Source of the DNA: CAZVCJ01 sp964625745
GTDB taxonomy: Bacteria; Chloroflexota; Anaerolineae; VGOG01
NCBI GenBank assembly: GCA_964625745.1
Contig: CAZVCJ010000242.1
Coordinates: 1 to 5,458 of the forward strand
Length of the DNA: 5,458 bases
Direction: 5' to 3'
This document shows positions 4,875-5,458 of this stretch, piece by piece (the stretch's first letter is position 1; the number at the start of each line of letters is the position of its first letter). Under the pieces are notes generated by a model, which made no database searches, was not told the origin of the DNA, and was given only the letters and a program-made list of their open reading frames with translations. The translations under genes were made by a program, and so were the position numbers.

Positions 4875-4880
4875 CCTCCT
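4875..4880 (-). promoter_or_regulatory. Strong ribosome binding site of the first Flp pilin
   Basis: AGGAGG, extended to AGGAGGTGA, 8 nt before ATG 4866. It is the best ribosome binding site in the window, as expected for a major structural subunit. Confidence 0.85.
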
Positions 4881-4897
4881 CTCTTCCTGTAGGATAC

Positions 4898-4916
4898 GAC
4901 TCTTGACTCTTAAGAG
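4898..4916. repeat. Tandem heptamer pair with overlapping palindrome upstream of the pilin
   Basis: GACTCTT occurs at 4898-4904 and again at 4905-4911. The second copy runs into the perfect 10-bp palindrome CTCTTAAGAG (4907-4916). It lies about 40 nt before the pilin start, where an operator or the untranslated leader could be. I find no convincing promoter hexamers in the 157-nt gap. Confidence 0.5.
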
Positions 4917-4948
4917 CCTACCACCAGATCTTCTGTTAAGGCGCCCCC

Positions 4949-4970
4949 GTCAGACTTGTATTGTTCTGAC
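4949..4970 (-). terminator. Possible weak hairpin after the TadC-like gene
   Basis: Six-bp perfect inverted repeat GTCAGA / TCTGAC with a 10-nt loop, 54 nt after the TadC-like stop. No T-run follows on the minus strand (GGGGGCGCC comes next). It may be an attenuator or processing site between platform and pilin genes rather than a terminator. Confidence 0.3.
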
Positions 4971-4981
4971 GATGAGCAGGC

Positions 4982-5010
4982 AGTGGGTAGGCAGTGATCA
5001 CCAGTGCCAC
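4982..5010. repeat. 29-bp direct repeat, intergenic copy
   Basis: Matches 5055-5083 at 28 of 29 positions (C at 4992 against T at 5065), with a 73-bp offset. It is a stray copy of the segment coding VALVITxYPL in the C-terminal membrane helix of the TadC-like protein, lying just after that gene's stop. Confidence 0.9.
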
Positions 5011-5023
5011 CCAATGGTGAAAC

Positions 5024-5458
5024 CTAGAACAAGCTCTCAAGCAAAATGGCAATGAGTGGGTAGGTAGTGATCACCAGTGCCACAAAGAACACCCCCACTA
5101 CCATAGGGATTGTCAGGATAATCGGTGCGCGTTGGATGTCCCGCTCTACTTTGACCCGGATATCGTCCTCAATGGCCTCTACCGAGAGAGCCAGGACCTC
5201 GACGTTGGATGTGCCACCCGACCGGGCTCGTTCCAGCCGGGTCAGCAGGTCAATCAACTCCGAAGACCCAAAGTCTTCAATCAACCCGCGGATAACGTCT
5301 TCGGGCGATAGGACCAGCCGCGTTTCCACGTGGCGCTTCAGCCGTTGGCCAAAAACCCCCCGGTTGGCGAACTGCTCCGCCGTCTCCACCAGCGCACCGG
5401 CCAGGGTCTGTCCAAGGGAAGTCGCCAACTCAAGATTGACCACGAAGTCGCGAATCTC
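5024..5458 (-). CDS. tadC: TadC-like type II/IV secretion platform protein (T2SSF domain), partial, N-terminus outside window
   Basis: 144 residues plus TAG; the frame stays open to the window edge, so the N-terminal part is missing. The visible piece begins EIRDFVVNLELATSLGQTLA. It continues through the cytoplasmic helical bundle (ETAEQFANRG, LSPEDVIRGLIEDFGSSELI, DLLTRLERARSGGTSNVEVL, EDDIRVKVERDIQRAP) and ends in a long hydrophobic segment (about 109-144) with no soluble tail. This matches the C-terminal T2SSF repeat of TadB/TadC proteins, which form the inner-membrane platform driven by the TadA ATPase. TadC rather than TadB is favoured because it is the last platform gene before the pilins, but the two cannot be separated for certain from this fragment. 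A GTG at 5443 is only an internal codon. Twenty-nine bases of the last membrane helix (5055-5083) are repeated just downstream of the gene. Confidence 0.8.
   Translation of the reverse strand, partial: EIRDFVVNLELATSLGQTLAGALVETAEQFANRGVFGQRLKRHVETRLVLSPEDVIRGLIEDFGSSELIDLLTRLERARSGGTSNVEVLALSVEAIEDDIRVKVERDIQRAPIILTIPMVVGVFFVALVITTYPLIAILLESLF
5055..5083. repeat. 29-bp direct repeat, coding copy in the TadC-like gene
   Basis: Partner of 4982-5010, with one mismatch. This copy codes for part of the final membrane helix of the TadC-like protein. Confidence 0.9.

Noticed and set aside
4867..5023. Promoter for the pilin unit in the gap after the TadC-like gene
   Set aside because: I looked for -35/-10 pairs with 16-18 bp spacing on the minus strand and found only poor matches such as TATCCT without a partner.
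1..5458. CRISPR array, tRNA/rRNA gene, insertion sequence or phage element
   Set aside because: No spaced direct repeats of CRISPR type, no cloverleaf or rRNA signature, and no transposase or integrase motifs were seen on either strand.

Overview
This window looks like a segment of a moderately GC-rich bacterial chromosome, most likely a member of the Chloroflexota (Anaerolineae-like). The hints are a Pro-Thr dipeptide tail on one surface protein, short degenerate tandem repeats (mostly 7-8 bp) at gene starts, a PIG-V/Gpi18-type mannosyltransferase, and a Tad pilus locus with several TadE-like proteins in a row. The taxon is an inference from style, not from a marker gene. Every gene I can support is on the minus strand, so the window reads from its right end to its left end.

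Tad (tight adherence / Flp type IVc pilus) part, 5458 down to 1833. In transcription order: the C-terminal part of a TadC-like platform protein (5458-5024, cut by the window edge); a 157-nt gap that holds a second copy of 29 bp of the tadC 3' end; a Flp-type pilin with a Cys-bounded C-terminal tail (4866-4669); a 186-nt gap rich in strong inverted repeats; a second Flp-type pilin (4482-4306); a gap of about 210 nt; a TadV/CpaA-type prepilin peptidase (4094-3612); and three tandem TadE-like pseudopilin genes (3627-3112, 3110-2475, 2459-1833) packed end to end. The peptidase would cleave the leaders of both Flp pilins and probably the three TadE proteins, and TadC would form the inner-membrane platform. 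The ATPase TadA and TadB are expected upstream, outside the window.

Two strong hairpins (1814-1834 and 1771-1800) sit right after the last TadE stop codon and close this unit. A good sigma70-type promoter follows (-35 TTGACT, 17-bp spacer, extended -10 TGCTAGGAT; 1732-1704). It leads to a consistent Shine-Dalgarno/TTG start for a family 2 glycosyltransferase (1663-659).

A membrane GT-C mannosyltransferase of the PIG-V/Gpi18 type (666 to beyond position 1) overlaps the GT2 gene by 8 nt. Its first codons are made of a 7-bp tandem repeat. The two glycosyltransferases form a separate transcription unit, probably for cell-surface polysaccharide or glycolipid; a link to pilus glycosylation is speculative.

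The points most worth a second look are: the mutually exclusive RNA helices between the two pilin genes; the loss of the usual Glu+5 in all three TadE proteins while both Flp pilins keep it; a conserved cysteine pair in all three TadE domains; and the heptamer repeat inside the start of the mannosyltransferase gene, which could act as a frame switch.
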